Assembly (NCBI GenBank): GCA_900772235.1 | Contig: CAAGQX010000076.1 | Coordinates: forward strand, 1 to 16,655 | Direction of reading: 5' to 3' | From: Clostridia bacterium | Lineage (GTDB): Bacteria > Bacillota > Clostridia > TANB77 > CAG-508 | Length of the DNA: 16,655 bases | Shown here: positions 15,618-16,655 of the stretch, one piece after another | Numbering within the stretch: the first letter of the stretch is position 1 | Layout of the letters: each line of letters begins with the position of its first letter | Notes under the pieces: generated by a model | What the model was told of the DNA's origin: nothing | The model's input: the letters and a program-made list of their open reading frames with translations, nothing else | The model's database searches: none | Program-made: the position numbers and the translations under genes

Positions 15618-16469
15618 TTATATATCTGCTACAGGCTCAATGTTTAATTCTAGTAGTTCAGGTTTTTTCATATATTTGTTAAAAGACTTAACAGCACTTG
15701 CATAATAATATCCATCGCAAATTCTTTCATCTAAAACCCAACGAATAGAAATAACTTTTTCCTCTTTAAGAGTATCGTCACCAGTATATACAATACTTTT
15801 CTTTTTTCTTCCCATTGCTAAGAAAATACCAGTTGTACCAAAATCATACAAATGGTGGTAAATTGAATCTATACCTAAAGACCCTACATTAGTAATAAAT
15901 GCACTTGTATGAAAAGGACTTGCCTTAATTACAGCTTTTGGCATAAGCTCGTGCCTGTCCAAAAACATTAAAAGATTAACAATTGATTTTATTAACCAAT
16001 TTGGTACAAAAGCTAAAAGTTTTGCAAGTTTATCTGTACTATTTTCAGCACTGACCTCTTTGTTTTCTGAAATTATTTTATCTAATTGTTTCTTTATTTC
16101 GAATATGTTTTCATTACCATTAAAATGCAATTTAGTACTAGTTTCTGCAGCCATTTCACTCATACCTTTTTTTACAACAAGAGAAATATCAATACCATTT
16201 CTAGCATAAGTTTTTCCGTTCATAACAAAACGATTTAAACGAGGCTTTTCAGCAATAATTCTAACTAATGCAGTGTATATAATGGACATATAAGATAAGT
16301 TTATACCTTCAGCTTCTTTACTAGAGATGTATTCATCAATAGGTGTAAGAGAAATTTCTTGAGAATAGTAAACCTGTGCATCGCTCCTTCTTTTCATAAT
16401 ATGTGGTATAACCATAAAAAATGGGGTAATATTTCTTAATCTTCTCCCATCAGCTCTTTTTCCAAACAT
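15618..16469 (-). CDS. 2-oxoacid dehydrogenase/chloramphenicol acetyltransferase-fold protein
   Basis: A 283-residue protein of the trimeric acyltransferase fold shared by E2 catalytic domains and CAT. It has no lipoyl or E3-binding domain. It begins KRADGRRLRNITPFFMVIPH with a charged stretch, then SYMSIIYTALVRIIAEKPRLN. HHLYDFGTTGIFLAMG (about 201) corresponds to the E2 substrate channel segment. The C-terminal DERICDG (about 244-251) lies where E2 proteins have DHRxxDG and CAT has HHxxxDG, so the catalytic His is replaced by Glu; either chemistry differs or the protein is not an acyltransferase. PAIF-type membrane segments are doubtful (a hydrophobic patch near residues 160-175). Start: ATG at 16469, 11 bases from AGGAG (16481-16485). 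GTG at 16478 is only two bases from it. Its CGT codons encode Arg, and no CGG is present. Confidence 0.8.
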   Translation of the reverse strand: MFGKRADGRRLRNITPFFMVIPHIMKRRSDAQVYYSQEISLTPIDEYISSKEAEGINLSYMSIIYTALVRIIAEKPRLNRFVMNGKTYARNGIDISLVVKKGMSEMAAETSTKLHFNGNENIFEIKKQLDKIISENKEVSAENSTDKLAKLLAFVPNWLIKSIVNLLMFLDRHELMPKAVIKASPFHTSAFITNVGSLGIDSIYHHLYDFGTTGIFLAMGRKKKSIVYTGDDTLKEEKVISIRWVLDERICDGYYYASAVKSFNKYMKKPELLELNIEPVADI

Positions 16470-16496
16470 AAAATTCACAACTCCTAACAATATAAA

Positions 16497-16525
16497 ATTA
16501 TATAACAGTTTTCAAAAAAAGTCAA
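16497..16525 (-). promoter_or_regulatory. Sigma-A promoter of the acyltransferase-like gene
   Basis: On the minus strand TTGACT (16520-16525) and TATAAT (16497-16502) are exactly 17 bases apart. Transcription would begin near 16490, leaving a leader of about 20 bases that contains the AGGAG site at 16481-16485. Confidence 0.85.
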
Positions 16526-16602
16526 AAAAATATATTTGTGTGAAAAATGCATTATAAATTAATAATACATTTATATATATTAAAAAATATAGAAAAATGT
16601 AG

Positions 16603-16620
16603 GGGCGATTTTAATCGCCC
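16603..16620. repeat. Short perfect palindrome GGGCGATT-AATCGCCC
   Basis: Eight-base arms (16603-16610 and 16613-16620) flank TT, within a plain AT-rich stretch at the right edge. It resembles the palindrome at 7711-7730 and looks like a REP-type dispersed repeat. Bases 16526-16655 hold no gene that I can see. Confidence 0.6.
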
Positions 16621-16655
16621 GAGATAGAAATATGATTATAATTATTTTTGTTCAA

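Overview
The window is a low-GC, AT-rich stretch. Arginine is read almost entirely from AGA/AGG, and stops are TAA or TAG only. Gene content (radA-disA, RpiB, single-chain GlyRS, TGS-uridine kinase, RNHCP protein, YvcK-type protein, GH133 debranching enzyme, HolA) and the 'G-ITVIALVITIVV' prepilin-like N-terminus point to a Firmicute of class Clostridia, probably an uncultured gut-type lineage. That placement is inference, since the window holds no rRNA or marker-gene alignment.

Layout. Bases 1-268 hold an 85-base hairpin-forming direct repeat in two copies. A Cof-type HAD phosphatase (minus strand) follows, with a clear sigma-A promoter. After a 300-base divergent intergenic region with a long inverted repeat, thirteen co-directional plus-strand genes run from 1452 to 15559 with short gaps: rpiB, radA, disA, a prepilin-like protein, a membrane-anchored cyclophilin, glyS, a TGS-uridine kinase, an RNHCP zinc protein, murB, a YvcK/CofD-like membrane protein, a glycogen-debranching enzyme, holA and a 60-aa two-helix membrane protein. 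A bidirectional terminator separates these from a convergent acyltransferase-fold gene (minus strand) with a consensus promoter.

The main observation is that four otherwise intact genes (radA, disA, the cyclophilin and murB) are each interrupted once by a +1 frameshift, and the four sites are of one kind. In each, a C sits at a codon boundary directly before a GGN glycine codon, so frame 0 presents CGG and the downstream reading frame starts one base later as GGN (CGGT, CGGT, CGGA, CGGA). I checked every CGG trinucleotide by eye against the reading frame of its gene: the only four in-frame CGG codons in the window are these four sites. No CGG is used as an ordinary arginine codon, although CGT, CGC and CGA are each used as Arg. 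The restored proteins have family-typical lengths and motifs, and three of the four sites fall on conserved Gly-Gly motifs. This suggests that the organism reads CGG as a 'shift' codon, or CGGN as a four-base glycine codon, instead of carrying four unrelated pseudogenes. A sequencing artefact cannot be excluded from one window.

Functionally the cluster is housekeeping: pentose phosphate isomerisation, recombination, c-di-AMP synthesis, glycine charging, nucleoside salvage, peptidoglycan precursor synthesis, glycogen turnover and the replication clamp loader. If the shift is real, synthesis of active RadA, DisA, cyclophilin and MurB all depends on it.
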